Origin: Nocardia bhagyanarayanae
Lineage (GTDB): Bacteria > Actinomycetota > Actinomycetes > Mycobacteriales > Mycobacteriaceae
Length of the DNA: 64,000 bases
Direction of reading: 5' to 3'
NCBI RefSeq assembly: GCF_006716565.1
Contig: NZ_VFPG01000001.1
Coordinates: 5,952,001-6,016,000 of the forward strand
The notes under the pieces were generated by a model, which worked only from the letters and a program-made list of their open reading frames with translations, had not been told where the DNA came from and ran no database searches. Shown here piece by piece: positions 52,311 to 61,226 of the stretch. The number at the start of each line of letters is the position of its first letter. The first letter of the stretch is position 1. A program made the translations under genes and the position numbers.

Positions 52311-53323
52311 CCGCGGCCGGGTCGCCATCGGAATTGTGGCGGCTCGATGCCGCGCGCACGCGGTCGATCAGCGCCGAGAACCCCACCGGCGCACCCGGCA
52401 TGGGAGCCCGCGCGACCGACGGCACCGGCGCACACGCCGCACGTGATCTGGGCGTCGGATGGAAGGTCTCGCCGTCCATCCTGCTCGATCCCGGCGACAC
52501 GGCGATCCTGGCCGACGTGACGGGCCCGGGTGTGGTCCGGCACTTCTGGCTGACGACCGACCGCACCGCACTCCGCGACCTGACCCTGCGCATGCACTGG
52601 GACGACGCGCCGCGACCAGCCGTGCGGCTGCCGCTCGGCGACTTCTTCTGCAACGCGTGGGACGAGCTCGCGCTGGTGAACTCGGAGATGATCGTGGTCG
52701 CCCCGGCGGGCGGTCTGAACAGCTACTGGCCCATGCCTTTTCGCCGACGCGCGCGGATCACGTTGCACAACGGCGCCGACCGGGCGGTGCCGGTGTACTA
52801 CCAGATCACCTACACCGAAGAGGACGTACCCGGCGACGCCGGCTACCTGCACGCCGCGTGGCGGCGCAGCGCACCGCTGGGCAGCCCGGCGGTGCACACC
52901 ATTCTCGACGACGTCACCGGGCGAGGGCGTTACGTGGGCACCTATCTCGCCATCCGGCCCGGCGACCCGGGGTGGTGGGGCGAGGGCGAGCTGAAGTTCT
53001 ACCTCGACGGCGACACCGACCACCCGAGCATCTGCGGCACCGGCACCGAGGACTACTTCGGCGGCGCGTGGAACTTCGACATGGACGGCCGCTACCGCAC
53101 CTACTCGACGCCGTATCTCGGTCTGCCCCAAGTGCTTCCGCCCGACCGATGCTACGAGGCCGACCAGCGTTTCGGCATGTACCGGTGGCACGTGCGCGAC
53201 CCGATCTGCTTCCACAGCGAGCTGCGCGTCACCGTGCAGGCGCTCGGCTGGTCGGATCCGGGGACCTACCTGCCGCTGGAGCGGGCCGAGATCGCCACCA
53301 CCGCATGGTGGTATCAGGGCTGA
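52307..53323 (+). CDS. DUF2961-family (GH172-type) glycosidase
   Basis: Encodes 338 residues from GTG at 52307. DUF2961 hallmarks: TRSISAENPTGAPGMGARA at the start, GPGVVRHFWLT, LPLGDFFCNAW, LNSYWPMPFRRRARI, YQITYTEE, and SICGTGTEDYFGGAW, with the Glu of GTEDY a presumed catalytic acid. DUF2961 proteins now form family GH172, with alpha-D-fructofuranosidase and exo-D-arabinofuranosidase activities; the latter act on mycobacterial arabinan. No signal peptide. Mycolata cell walls contain D-arabinan, so a role in arabinan turnover is plausible but unproven. Confidence 0.85.
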   Translation: MTAAGSPSELWRLDAARTRSISAENPTGAPGMGARATDGTGAHAARDLGVGWKVSPSILLDPGDTAILADVTGPGVVRHFWLTTDRTALRDLTLRMHWDDAPRPAVRLPLGDFFCNAWDELALVNSEMIVVAPAGGLNSYWPMPFRRRARITLHNGADRAVPVYYQITYTEEDVPGDAGYLHAAWRRSAPLGSPAVHTILDDVTGRGRYVGTYLAIRPGDPGWWGEGELKFYLDGDTDHPSICGTGTEDYFGGAWNFDMDGRYRTYSTPYLGLPQVLPPDRCYEADQRFGMYRWHVRDPICFHSELRVTVQALGWSDPGTYLPLERAEIATTAWWYQG

Positions 53324-53775
53324 CCCGGCAGCTCCAGCGCGGCGGCGTCCAGCTCGCCCATCAGCTCGTCGGCGCGCGCCAGCGCCAGATCCAGTCCGGT
53401 GCCGAGGTCGTCGAGCACCGTCAAACCTCCGAGCAGCCCGGCCAATTCGCTGCGCACCCGTTCGAGTTCCTCGATCGCCGGATCGACCGGAGACCAGACC
53501 GCGGCCTCGGACCATCCGGGAGCGTCGTCGAGCCAGCCGCACAGCAGGTCGCGGACCAGGCAGTGATCGGAGGTGTACAACTCGAATCGGCGCGCGTCCT
53601 CGCCGCGGCAGTGCTGGAGTTCGTACATGCCGTCGGGTAGGCGACGGGCCCGGATCCAGTCTCGTTCGCCCCTGGCCAATTCCAGGAACGGATGCTCGGG
53701 CGCGGCGGCGTCGAACTCGGTCCGAACCGCCGCCGGATCGGGATCGTCGGTTGGTCGACTCGGGTCCGCACGCAC
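53314..53775 (-). CDS. Hypothetical protein, antisense within the sugar locus
   Basis: Encodes 153 residues, probably from GTG at 53775. I recognise no family. It is acidic and soluble: PFLELARGERDWIRARRLPDG, YELQHCRGEDARRFELYTSD, LVRDLLCGWLDDAPGW, ending in helices with ELERVRSELAGLLGG. The pattern resembles small immunity-type or DUF proteins of actinobacteria, but that is only an impression. It lies on the opposite strand between the DUF2961 and dehydrogenase genes; its 3' end overlaps the DUF2961 gene by 10 bases. Confidence 0.6.
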   Translation of the reverse strand: MRADPSRPTDDPDPAAVRTEFDAAAPEHPFLELARGERDWIRARRLPDGMYELQHCRGEDARRFELYTSDHCLVRDLLCGWLDDAPGWSEAAVWSPVDPAIEELERVRSELAGLLGGLTVLDDLGTGLDLALARADELMGELDAAALELPGQP

Positions 53776-53852
53776 CGGGTCAGTTTGCCCGATCGCGGGC
53801 GCGAATACTCGAAATGCATCGCCGCACGACGCTCCGGGTGCAAGGTAGAGGG

Positions 53853-54857
53853 ATGCGCGCGGTGGTCATCGAGACGCCAGGTCGTTGTTCCGTGCAGACC
53901 GTACCGGATCCGGTCCCCGGTCCCGGCGCGGTGGTGGTGCGCGTCGCCGCTGTCGGTATTTGCGGCACCGACGCCCACATCGTGGACGGCGAGTTCCCGC
54001 CGACGCCATATCCGATCGTGCCCGGGCACGAGTTCGCGGGCGAGGTGGTCGCCGTCGGCAACGAGGTGGTGGGCGTCGTGATGGGCGATCGGGTCGCGGT
54101 GGATCCCTCGCTGTTCTGCGGGACCTGCCACTACTGCGCGATCGGCCGCGGCAATCTGTGCGAACGCTGGGGCGCGATCGGCGACACCGTGGACGGGGCG
54201 ATGGCCGAGTACGTCGCGGTGCCCGCCGCCAACTGCCACCGCCTGCCGGACTCGGTCTCGCTGAGCCACGGCGCGCTGGTGGAGCCGCTGTCCTGCGCGG
54301 TGCACGCCTTCGACGTGCTTCCCCGTGCGCTCGGCGCCCACTATCTGCTCTACGGCGCGGGCACCATGGGGCTGTTGATGCTCCAGTTGGCGCGGGTGGC
54401 GGGCGCGGCGTCGGTGTCGGTCGTCGATCTCGACACCGCGCGGCTGGCGGTGGCCGAGAAACTCGGCGCGGACGCTGTCGGGACCGAGGCCGACAGCTTC
54501 GACCGCCCGCAGGGGTGGGAGGTCGTCATCGACTGCACCGGCGCGATCCCCGCGATCGAAGACGGCTTGACCAGGGTCCGGCGCGGCGGGGTGTATCAGC
54601 AGTTCGGCGTCGCGCCAGGCGCGGCGACCGCCGCCATCTCCCCGTTCCGGATCTACAACGACGAGATCACCATCGTCGGTTCGATGGCGGTGCTGCACAG
54701 TTTCGGACGGGCGGTGGAGTTGATGGGCAAGGGCGTGATCGACGCCGACACCATGATCACCCACGGCTTCGCGCTCGACGAATTCGCCGACGCCCTAACG
54801 GCTTTCCGCGACGGCGTGGGCCGCAAGATCCAAATCCGGCCGGACCGCTCGGGATGA
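53853..54857 (+). CDS. Zinc-dependent medium-chain alcohol (polyol) dehydrogenase
   Basis: Encodes 334 residues; the ATG at 53853 follows AGGTAGAGGG. GICGTDAHI (catalytic-zinc Cys), PGHEFAGEVVAVG (GHE), CGTCHYCAIGRGNLC (structural-zinc Cys cluster), Rossmann motif GAGTMGLLM, then VVDLDTARLAVAEKLGADAVG with an Asp that favours NAD. This is the sorbitol/arabinitol/threonine dehydrogenase branch. Beside a xylulokinase-like gene it would most simply oxidise D-arabinitol or xylitol to D-xylulose; the sugar is inferred. Overlaps the next gene by four bases (ATGA). Confidence 0.88.
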   Translation: MRAVVIETPGRCSVQTVPDPVPGPGAVVVRVAAVGICGTDAHIVDGEFPPTPYPIVPGHEFAGEVVAVGNEVVGVVMGDRVAVDPSLFCGTCHYCAIGRGNLCERWGAIGDTVDGAMAEYVAVPAANCHRLPDSVSLSHGALVEPLSCAVHAFDVLPRALGAHYLLYGAGTMGLLMLQLARVAGAASVSVVDLDTARLAVAEKLGADAVGTEADSFDRPQGWEVVIDCTGAIPAIEDGLTRVRRGGVYQQFGVAPGAATAAISPFRIYNDEITIVGSMAVLHSFGRAVELMGKGVIDADTMITHGFALDEFADALTAFRDGVGRKIQIRPDRSG

Positions 54858-56251
54858 CGCGGGTGGCCGGGGTGGACAGCTCCACCCAGTCGTGCAAGAT
54901 CGTCGTCTGCGACGCGGCGACCGGCGCGGTGCTCGAGCGGGGCACCGCACCGCATCCCGACGGCACCGCGGTGCCCGCCGAAGCCTGGTGGAACGCGCTG
55001 CGCGCCGCGGGCGACGGGCTGCTCGACCGGGTCGACGCGATCGCGGTGGCCGGGCAGCAACACGGCATGGTGGCGCTGGACGCCGACGGCACACCTCTCC
55101 GAGACGCACTGCTGTGGAACGACGTTCGTTCGGCCGCGGCGGCCGAGGATCTGGTTCGGGAGCTCGGTGGTCCGAGCGCGTGGGCCGACGCCGTGGGCAG
55201 CGTGCCGGTCGCCGCGTTCACCGTCACCAAACTGCGCTGGTTCGCCGATCACGAACCCGAGCTCGCCGACCGCGCACGGCGCATACTCCTGCCGCACGAC
55301 TATCTGACCTGGCGGTTGCGCGGCCGCGACGCCGAACCCGTCACCGACCGCGGCGACGCGTCGGGCACCGGCTATTGGTCGCCGGCCTCGGAGCACTACC
55401 GAGAAGACCTGGTATCACTTGCTTTTCGTGGCCGAACACCCCTGCTACCTCGCGTGCTCGGTCCCGCCGAAATCGCGGGACACACCGCCTCGGGCGTGCT
55501 GGTCGCGGCGGGGACCGGCGACAATGCCGCGGCCGCACTGGGATTGGGGCTCGAGCCCGGCGACATCGTGGTGTCTCTTGGCACCAGCGGCACCGTCTAC
55601 GCGCGCGGCAGCGCTCCCAGCGCCGACCCGTCCGGCGCGATCGCGGGGTTCGCCGACGCGACCGGTTCGTTCCTCCCGTTGGTCGGCACGCTCAACGCGG
55701 CACGCGTGCTCACCGCCTCCGCGCAGCTTCTCGGCGTCGACCTACCCGGATTGGAAGCCCTTGCGGCCCAGGCTCCCCCGGGCGCCGAAGGACTCGTCCT
55801 GCTGCCCTACCTCACGGGCGAACGGACCCCCAACCTGCCGCACGCGGCGGGCAGCCTGCACGGTCTGCGTCCACGGACCATGCATCCCTGGCACCTCGCC
55901 CGCGCAACCTACGAGGGCATGCTCTGCAACATGGCCGATGCCCTGGACCGCCTCGTCGCCACCGGCATCGCACCGCGCCGCGTCCTCCTCATCGGCGGCG
56001 CCGCCCGTTCCTCGCTGGTCCGCGCGATCGCCGCGCAGATCTTCGGCCGTCCCGTCACGATCCCCGAACCCGAGGAATACGTCGCCCTCGGCGCGGCTCG
56101 TCAAGCCGCCTGGGCCCTCGCGGGTACGCCCGCTCCCCCGCCGTGGCCGACCCGCAGGGCCGCGGAAATCCACGTCTCCGCGGCGGGCGCCGCCACCGGT
56201 CGCGCCACCCGCGAGAGTTACGCCCGCGCGCGGGACGCCCTCTACGGCTGA
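54854..56251 (+). CDS. Xylulokinase-like FGGY kinase
   Basis: Encodes 465 residues. GVDSSTQSCKIVVCDA phosphate motif, AVAGQQHGMVALD (QQHG typical of xylulokinases), ALLWNDVRSAAAAEDLV, LPHDYLTWRLRG, GTGDNAAAALGLG with candidate catalytic Asp, VSLGTSGTVYARG, LPYLTGERTPNLPHAAG, LIGGAARSSLVRAIAAQIFGRPV. It probably phosphorylates D-xylulose to D-xylulose-5-phosphate for the pentose phosphate pathway. Coupled to the polyol dehydrogenase by ATGA overlap; a second FGGY kinase of different sequence lies at 50310. Confidence 0.9.
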   Translation: MTRVAGVDSSTQSCKIVVCDAATGAVLERGTAPHPDGTAVPAEAWWNALRAAGDGLLDRVDAIAVAGQQHGMVALDADGTPLRDALLWNDVRSAAAAEDLVRELGGPSAWADAVGSVPVAAFTVTKLRWFADHEPELADRARRILLPHDYLTWRLRGRDAEPVTDRGDASGTGYWSPASEHYREDLVSLAFRGRTPLLPRVLGPAEIAGHTASGVLVAAGTGDNAAAALGLGLEPGDIVVSLGTSGTVYARGSAPSADPSGAIAGFADATGSFLPLVGTLNAARVLTASAQLLGVDLPGLEALAAQAPPGAEGLVLLPYLTGERTPNLPHAAGSLHGLRPRTMHPWHLARATYEGMLCNMADALDRLVATGIAPRRVLLIGGAARSSLVRAIAAQIFGRPVTIPEPEEYVALGAARQAAWALAGTPAPPPWPTRRAAEIHVSAAGAATGRATRESYARARDALYG

Positions 56252-56347
56252 CCCGCGGCGCCCGTGAGCAGGGCGAAGTCGCAACGCGCCAGTGGCCGAA
56301 TTGCCGGGCGACGGCGACGTGAGGCCGTGGCTCGGTAGGGTCACGCT

Positions 56348-56845
56348 ATGCCCGAGCTGATCGCACCGACCACGCGTCTGCATGCCGCGTGGCTCGAGGC
56401 GCACGCGGAGTGGGGGCCGGGCCTGCACGAGGACGGTTTCGGGTTGCGGGCGTCGGACGAGGTCGAGTCGCCGGACGGGTTCGCGGCGTGGGTCGCGCGG
56501 CTGTCCGGTGCGAGGTCGTGTATCTACCGGTGGATCGTCGAAGGTGACCGGGTGCTCGGTGGGATCGCGCTCCGGTCCGACGAGTTCGCGGAACGGTCGG
56601 GTCACATCGGTTACGGCATCCGGCCGTCGGCCCGCCGCCGTGGACTGGCGACGTGGGCGCTGGGACGGATGCTCGACGAGGCGCGGGCTTTGGGCATGGA
56701 CCGAGTGCTGGCCATTTGCGCGGCGGACAATATCGCCTCGGCGAAGACGATCGAACGGCACGGTGGGGTGCTCGAGGAAATCCGGGACACCGAACTCGGA
56801 CCGGCGCGGCGGTACTGGATCCCGCTCGGTGCGGCGAGTAGCTGA
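56348..56845 (+). CDS. GNAT-family N-acetyltransferase
   Basis: Encodes 165 residues from the ATG at 56348. GNAT fold: FAAWVARL, YRWIVEGDRVLGGIALRSD, HIGYGIRPSARRRGLATWAL (acetyl-CoA pyrophosphate loop RRRGLA), ALGMDRVLAICAADNIASAKTIERHGG. Resembles RimJ/RimL-like or small-molecule acetyltransferases; acceptor unknown. Separate from the sugar operon by 97 bases. Confidence 0.88.
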   Translation: MPELIAPTTRLHAAWLEAHAEWGPGLHEDGFGLRASDEVESPDGFAAWVARLSGARSCIYRWIVEGDRVLGGIALRSDEFAERSGHIGYGIRPSARRRGLATWALGRMLDEARALGMDRVLAICAADNIASAKTIERHGGVLEEIRDTELGPARRYWIPLGAASS

Positions 56846-57496
56846 TGCACTCGGATGTCCGCGATCTTGAAGTGACGTGTGGCTACCCATCACCCACGCG
56901 CGAGTCCTGAACGACCTCGGCTGCATATCGAGCCAGGCCGTGATGATGTCGAAGCCCGGTCGGCGCGGGAGTGCGTCGGGAAACGCACGTATCTGCCGCT
57001 GGCTCACTGGGTAGCGAGGCAGTCTCCCGTTGTGAGCGAGGCCTCGTTCGTGGGCTGTGGGACCAGTTGGATCAGCGGATCACTTGTGAATCGATAACCG
57101 GCGAAGAGGGTCGGTCCGCTTCGGCCGCACTTGCCAGTCGGGATCAGGAGTCCGATGCCTACAGCCGAACGGCGACACTGTAACGATCTATGTCACGAGC
57201 AGCAGGAACGCAGCGGCTGATGCTCCTCGGGCCAGGATGCCGTGGCCGTGTCCCGCTCGGTCCCGATTCAGCATTGAACACAGGAGATGAATCATTAGTG
57301 CATCGTTTGGCGTACGATGGGTGAGACCGCTCTCGAAGCTTCGCGGAGGGATGATGGGCCGTTATTTGCTAGCCGCCAGTCCGATTCTTGGACATCTGGC
57401 GTCCATGACGGCGATCGCGACGGATCTGCCTCGCGCGCCGAGGACGCCTGCCGACGAGTGGCGCACTGCTCCGAGCGTTCGAAGGAGAGGGAGCCG
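56846..57496. other. Spacer upstream of crtE
   Basis: About 650 bases with no supported gene. A short frame at 56879-57097 has no motif or ribosome site and is not called. The 3' part carries the inverted repeats listed at 57265-57319, so it probably holds the crtE promoter region. Confidence 0.45.
57265..57319. promoter_or_regulatory. Inverted repeats upstream of crtE
   Basis: GATTCA (57265-57270) pairs with TGAATC (57288-57293), and CATCGT (57301-57306) pairs with ACGATG (57314-57319). TACGAT at 57313-57318 fits a TAnnnT -10. Possible regulator sites for the carotenoid genes; no dedicated regulator gene is adjacent. Confidence 0.4.
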
Positions 57497-58621
57497 GTGA
57501 GCGCCCCATCGGTGAATTCGCTATGGACACCCGCAGGCCCGCCGCCCGCGGAAAGCGTGTCCGATCTCGGCCCAGGATTCGAGCGCTGGCGCGTGGAGGT
57601 GCGGGGGCGAGTACTCGCCGAACTGATTGGTTTCCTCCGAGATCTACGAATCGACGGACTCGACTCGTGGGGTGTCGAGGACATTCTGGTGCACTACGCC
57701 ACCGGCGGGAAGTGCCTGCGCTCGACGTTGATGTATCTGGGGTGGCTCTGCGGAGCCGAACCGGATGGCGCCGCGTTGCGTGCGGCGGCAAGCTTGGAGC
57801 TGCTGCACGCCTTCGCCCTGTTGCAGGACGACGTCATGGACGATGCCGTGCTGCGCCGCGGCGCGTCGGCAGCGCATGTACGACTTGCCGAGCGGCACCG
57901 GCGCGATCACAAGGCTGGTTCCGCGGTTCGCTTCGGCGCGTCGGCGGCGACGTTGCTCGGCGACATGTGCCTGGTGTGGGCCGAGCAGATGCTGCGAGAC
58001 AGCGGTGTCGAGCCCGCAGCTCTGGCCCGTGTGTGGCCGGGCTACGACGCGATGCGCATCGAATTGGCGATCGGCCAATTCGCCGACCTGATCAACGACG
58101 TGCGCGGTCGGCCCGACCTTGATCACATCCTCGCCATCGCACGCGCGAAATCCGGAAACTACACCGTCCGGCGCCCACTGGAGCTGGGCGCCGCGATGGC
58201 CGGGTGCGACCAGGACACACTGAACATATTGGCTCGCTTCGGAACTCGCGTCGGCGAGGCGTTTCAACTGCGCGACGACCTGCTGGGAATCTTCGGCTCG
58301 GCAGCGCTCACCGGCAAGCCCACCGACAGCGATCTCGGTCAGCACAAGGCCACCAGTGTCATAGTCGTCGCCCTCGAATTCGCCGATCCCATGGTGCGGG
58401 ACGAGTTGTCGGAACTGATGAGCAGGCCGGTGCTCGATCGCCCCGCGATCGACCGCTGTCGTGCCCTGGTCGCCGCATCCGGCGCGCCCGCATACATCGA
58501 GACGATGATCGCCGATCGCGTCGAAGCCGCAATGCACGCGCTGAGCGAAAGCTCCCTCGGTATCGGGCTGCGGGTGGCGCTGGCACAGATGGCGCTGTTG
58601 TGCACGGCGCGGCAGCTGTAG
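57497..58621 (+). CDS. crtE: Geranylgeranyl diphosphate synthase-type polyprenyl synthetase
   Basis: Encodes 374 residues from GTG at 57497, preceded by GGAGAGGGA. First Asp-rich motif LLQDDVMDDA and second QLRDDLLGIFG, plus GGKCLRSTLMYLGW for diphosphate binding. It condenses IPP onto allylic diphosphates to form the C20 precursor of carotenoids. The frame is open upstream to 57317 without homology, so the GTG start is preferred. It leads the crtE-crtI-crtB set, 12 bases ahead of crtI. Confidence 0.9.
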   Translation: MSAPSVNSLWTPAGPPPAESVSDLGPGFERWRVEVRGRVLAELIGFLRDLRIDGLDSWGVEDILVHYATGGKCLRSTLMYLGWLCGAEPDGAALRAAASLELLHAFALLQDDVMDDAVLRRGASAAHVRLAERHRRDHKAGSAVRFGASAATLLGDMCLVWAEQMLRDSGVEPAALARVWPGYDAMRIELAIGQFADLINDVRGRPDLDHILAIARAKSGNYTVRRPLELGAAMAGCDQDTLNILARFGTRVGEAFQLRDDLLGIFGSAALTGKPTDSDLGQHKATSVIVVALEFADPMVRDELSELMSRPVLDRPAIDRCRALVAASGAPAYIETMIADRVEAAMHALSESSLGIGLRVALAQMALLCTARQL

Positions 58622-58633
58622 AGGAGGTACGCG

Positions 58634-60143
58634 ATGCGCACTGTCAAAGGCTGTACCGACCATGTCGTGGTGGTAGGGGCGGGGCTGGCGGGTCTGTCGG
58701 CTGCCATCCATCTGGCCGGACGAGGGCGCGCGGTGACAGTGATCGAACGCGCCACTGTCCCGGGCGGGCGGATGGGTCGGCTGGATCTGGACGGCTGTCG
58801 AATCGACACCGGTCCGACTGTGTTGACGATGCCCGAGCTGATCGATGAGATCTTCGACGCGGTCGGAGAACAGACCGGAGATCGTCTGGAATTGATGCCG
58901 GTCGCGCCGGCCTATCGCGCCCGGTTCGCCGACGGACGCTTCCTCGACGTGCACAGCGACGAGCCAACCATGGTGCACGCGATCACCGAGTTTGCGGGCG
59001 CCGACCAAGCCGAAGGCTATCGGCGACTGCGTGAATGGCTGAGGCGGCTCTACGACGTCGAGTTCGACCGCTTCATCGCAACGAATTACGACTCGCCGCG
59101 CTCGATGCTGACTCCGGCGCTCGCCGAGTTGGCGGGCCTGGGCGGCTTCGGCAACTGGGATCGGCAGGTCGCCCGGTTCATCACCGATCCCGACCTGCGG
59201 CGCGTGTTCACCTTCCAGTCGCTGTATGCCGGTGTCGCACCCGACCGCGCCCGCCGTGATCGCCTACATGGACACGATGGCGGGCGTGTACTTCCCGAAG
59301 GGCGGTATGCGCGCACTGCCCGACGCGCTCGCCGCCGCGGCCGAAGCCGCCGGTGTGCGATTCCGCTACCAGACCACCGTTACGGCATTGGCGCGCAGAG
59401 GCGCCCGCGTTCATGCCGTCCACACCGATCGAGGCGACCGAATAGCCTGTGACGCAGTGGTTCTGACAACCGAAAGACATCGCACCTACGCACTGCTCGG
59501 ACATCGTTCACGGCGCCCGGTTCCGGTGGTCGCAGCCCCCTCCGCGGCGATACTGCACGTCTCGTGCGATCCGCTCGCGATCCCGCATCATTCTCTGCTG
59601 TTCGGCGCGGCCTGGGAGTCGGCCTTTCACGACATCATCGGTGCGGGCCGGGTCCCGTCCGATCCATCGCTGCTGGTGACTCGGCCTACGGCAGGCGACC
59701 CCGAGTTGGCGCCGGAGGGACGGGATCTGCTCTACATCCTCGCGCCGGTCCCGAATTTGGAAAAAGGACGAATCGATTGGCCGCGCTTCGGTCACGATTA
59801 CGCCGAGCATGTTCTCGATATCGCCCGAAAACGTCTGGGAAAATCGGCGTTGCGAGACGTCCGGCTCCTGCGCATGGTCACGCCTACGGATTGGGCCGCC
59901 CAAGACATGCTCGCAGGCAGTCCGTTTGCTCTGGCACATACCTTTGCCCAAACCGGACCCTTTCGGCCCGCCAACATGATTCGCGGTATCGACAATGCCG
60001 TGCTCGCGGGCGCGTCGACCGTGCCAGGTGTCGGTATCCCGCCGGTGCTGATCTCCGGGCGTCTAGCCGCCGACCGTGTCACCGGGCCGGTGCGCTCCGG
60101 CACGGCCCGCCGTCCGGGAAATCCCGCACACTCCTACCACTGA
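58634..60143 (+). pseudogene. crtI: Phytoene desaturase, frameshifted
   Basis: The ATG at 58634 starts VVVVGAGLAGLSAAIHLAGRG (FAD motif), IERATVPGGRMGRL, DTGPTVLTMPELID and FTFQSLYAGVAP in one frame, which then runs on as non-homologous sequence to 59452. From about 59250 the CrtI homology resumes in another frame: APAVIAYMDTMAGVYFPKGG, VVLTTERHRTYALLG, TPTDWAAQDMLAGSPFALAH and AGASTVPGVGIPPVLISGRL, to the stop at 60143. The residues that normally join GVAPDRA to AVIAYMD are missing, so about 8-11 bases were probably deleted near GACCGCGCCCGCC. As read, the protein is split and inactive; phytoene would not be desaturated here. Confidence 0.85.
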
Positions 60144-60156
60144 TCGGACACCCGAG

Positions 60157-61143
60157 ATGACGCGTACCGAACTCGATGCGGCAGGTATCACCGATCGATC
60201 ACTACGCCGATCGTATGAACACTGCCGGGCACTCAATGCCCGGCACGGTAAGACGTTCTTCCTGGCAACGCGGTTGCTCGCCCCCGACCAGCGACCCGGC
60301 GTGCACGCGCTCTACGGCTTCGCTCGCCGCGCGGACGACATCGTCGACGACCTCGATACACGACTCGCGACGTCCGACCGAGCGTCCCGATTGGACAGCC
60401 TGGCAAGACAATTGAAAATCCGCGATGTCGGCGGCGATCCGGTGCTGGCCGCGGTCTTGCACACCGCCGACCGCTACCGCATACCGGACGATCTCTTCGA
60501 CGCATTTCTCACATCGATGCGGATGGATCTGTCGGTGACCACTTACCCGGATCGCGGCGCACTGGACCGCTATGTCTACGGATCGGCTGAAGTGATCGGT
60601 CTCCAACTGTTGCCGATTCTGGGCACGACGGCATCGAGGCAGGAGGCGGAGCCGTACGCAGCGGCGCTGGGTAAGGCGTTCCAGCTCACCAACTTTCTCC
60701 GGGATGTCGACGAAGACCTGGCTCGCGATCGTGTCTATCTGCCCGCCGACGAACTGGCCGTTCACGGCGTCGACCGGGAACTGCTCTTGTGGTGCCGTGG
60801 CCGTGGCCGAGGGGATGCCCGGGTGCGCCGCGCGCTTGCCGCACAACACGAGGTCACCAGGCGCATCTACGATTTCGCGCGTGGTGGCATCGAGCGACTG
60901 GCACCGCGCTCGCGTCCCTGCGTGGCTACTGCGCTGCTGCTGTACTCGGAAATCCTGGATCGTATCGAGGACAGCGATTTCGAAGTGTTCGGCCATCGCG
61001 CCGCCGTTGGGACCCGGCGGCGTGTTCGCGTGGGCGCCGAGGGACTACTGCGCGCATGGTGGGCGCGCAGCGTGCTGCGGTCGGAGACGGTGGTCTCCGG
61101 GCGCGATGTCAGTATCAGGACGCCGCTTCGTCGAGTTCCATGA
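60157..61143 (+). CDS. crtB: Phytoene synthase
   Basis: Encodes 328 residues from the ATG at 60157. Squalene/phytoene synthase fold: SYEHCRALNARHGKTFFLA, YGFARRADDIVDDLD (first Asp-rich motif), YVYGSAEVIGLQLLPI, QLTNFLRDVDEDLARDRVYLP (second Asp-rich motif). It joins two geranylgeranyl diphosphates head to head to give phytoene. 13 bases after the crtI stop, so one operon. C-terminal tail is Arg-rich. Confidence 0.92.
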   Translation: MTRTELDAAGITDRSLRRSYEHCRALNARHGKTFFLATRLLAPDQRPGVHALYGFARRADDIVDDLDTRLATSDRASRLDSLARQLKIRDVGGDPVLAAVLHTADRYRIPDDLFDAFLTSMRMDLSVTTYPDRGALDRYVYGSAEVIGLQLLPILGTTASRQEAEPYAAALGKAFQLTNFLRDVDEDLARDRVYLPADELAVHGVDRELLLWCRGRGRGDARVRRALAAQHEVTRRIYDFARGGIERLAPRSRPCVATALLLYSEILDRIEDSDFEVFGHRAAVGTRRRVRVGAEGLLRAWWARSVLRSETVVSGRDVSIRTPLRRVP

Positions 61144-61226
61144 TCGAGGCGTCGACCATTTAGGAGCTCTCAGGTCGTCTTCAGCGCGGCGCATACGTAG
61201 TCGCCGGTCCGATGGTGGAACAGCTC

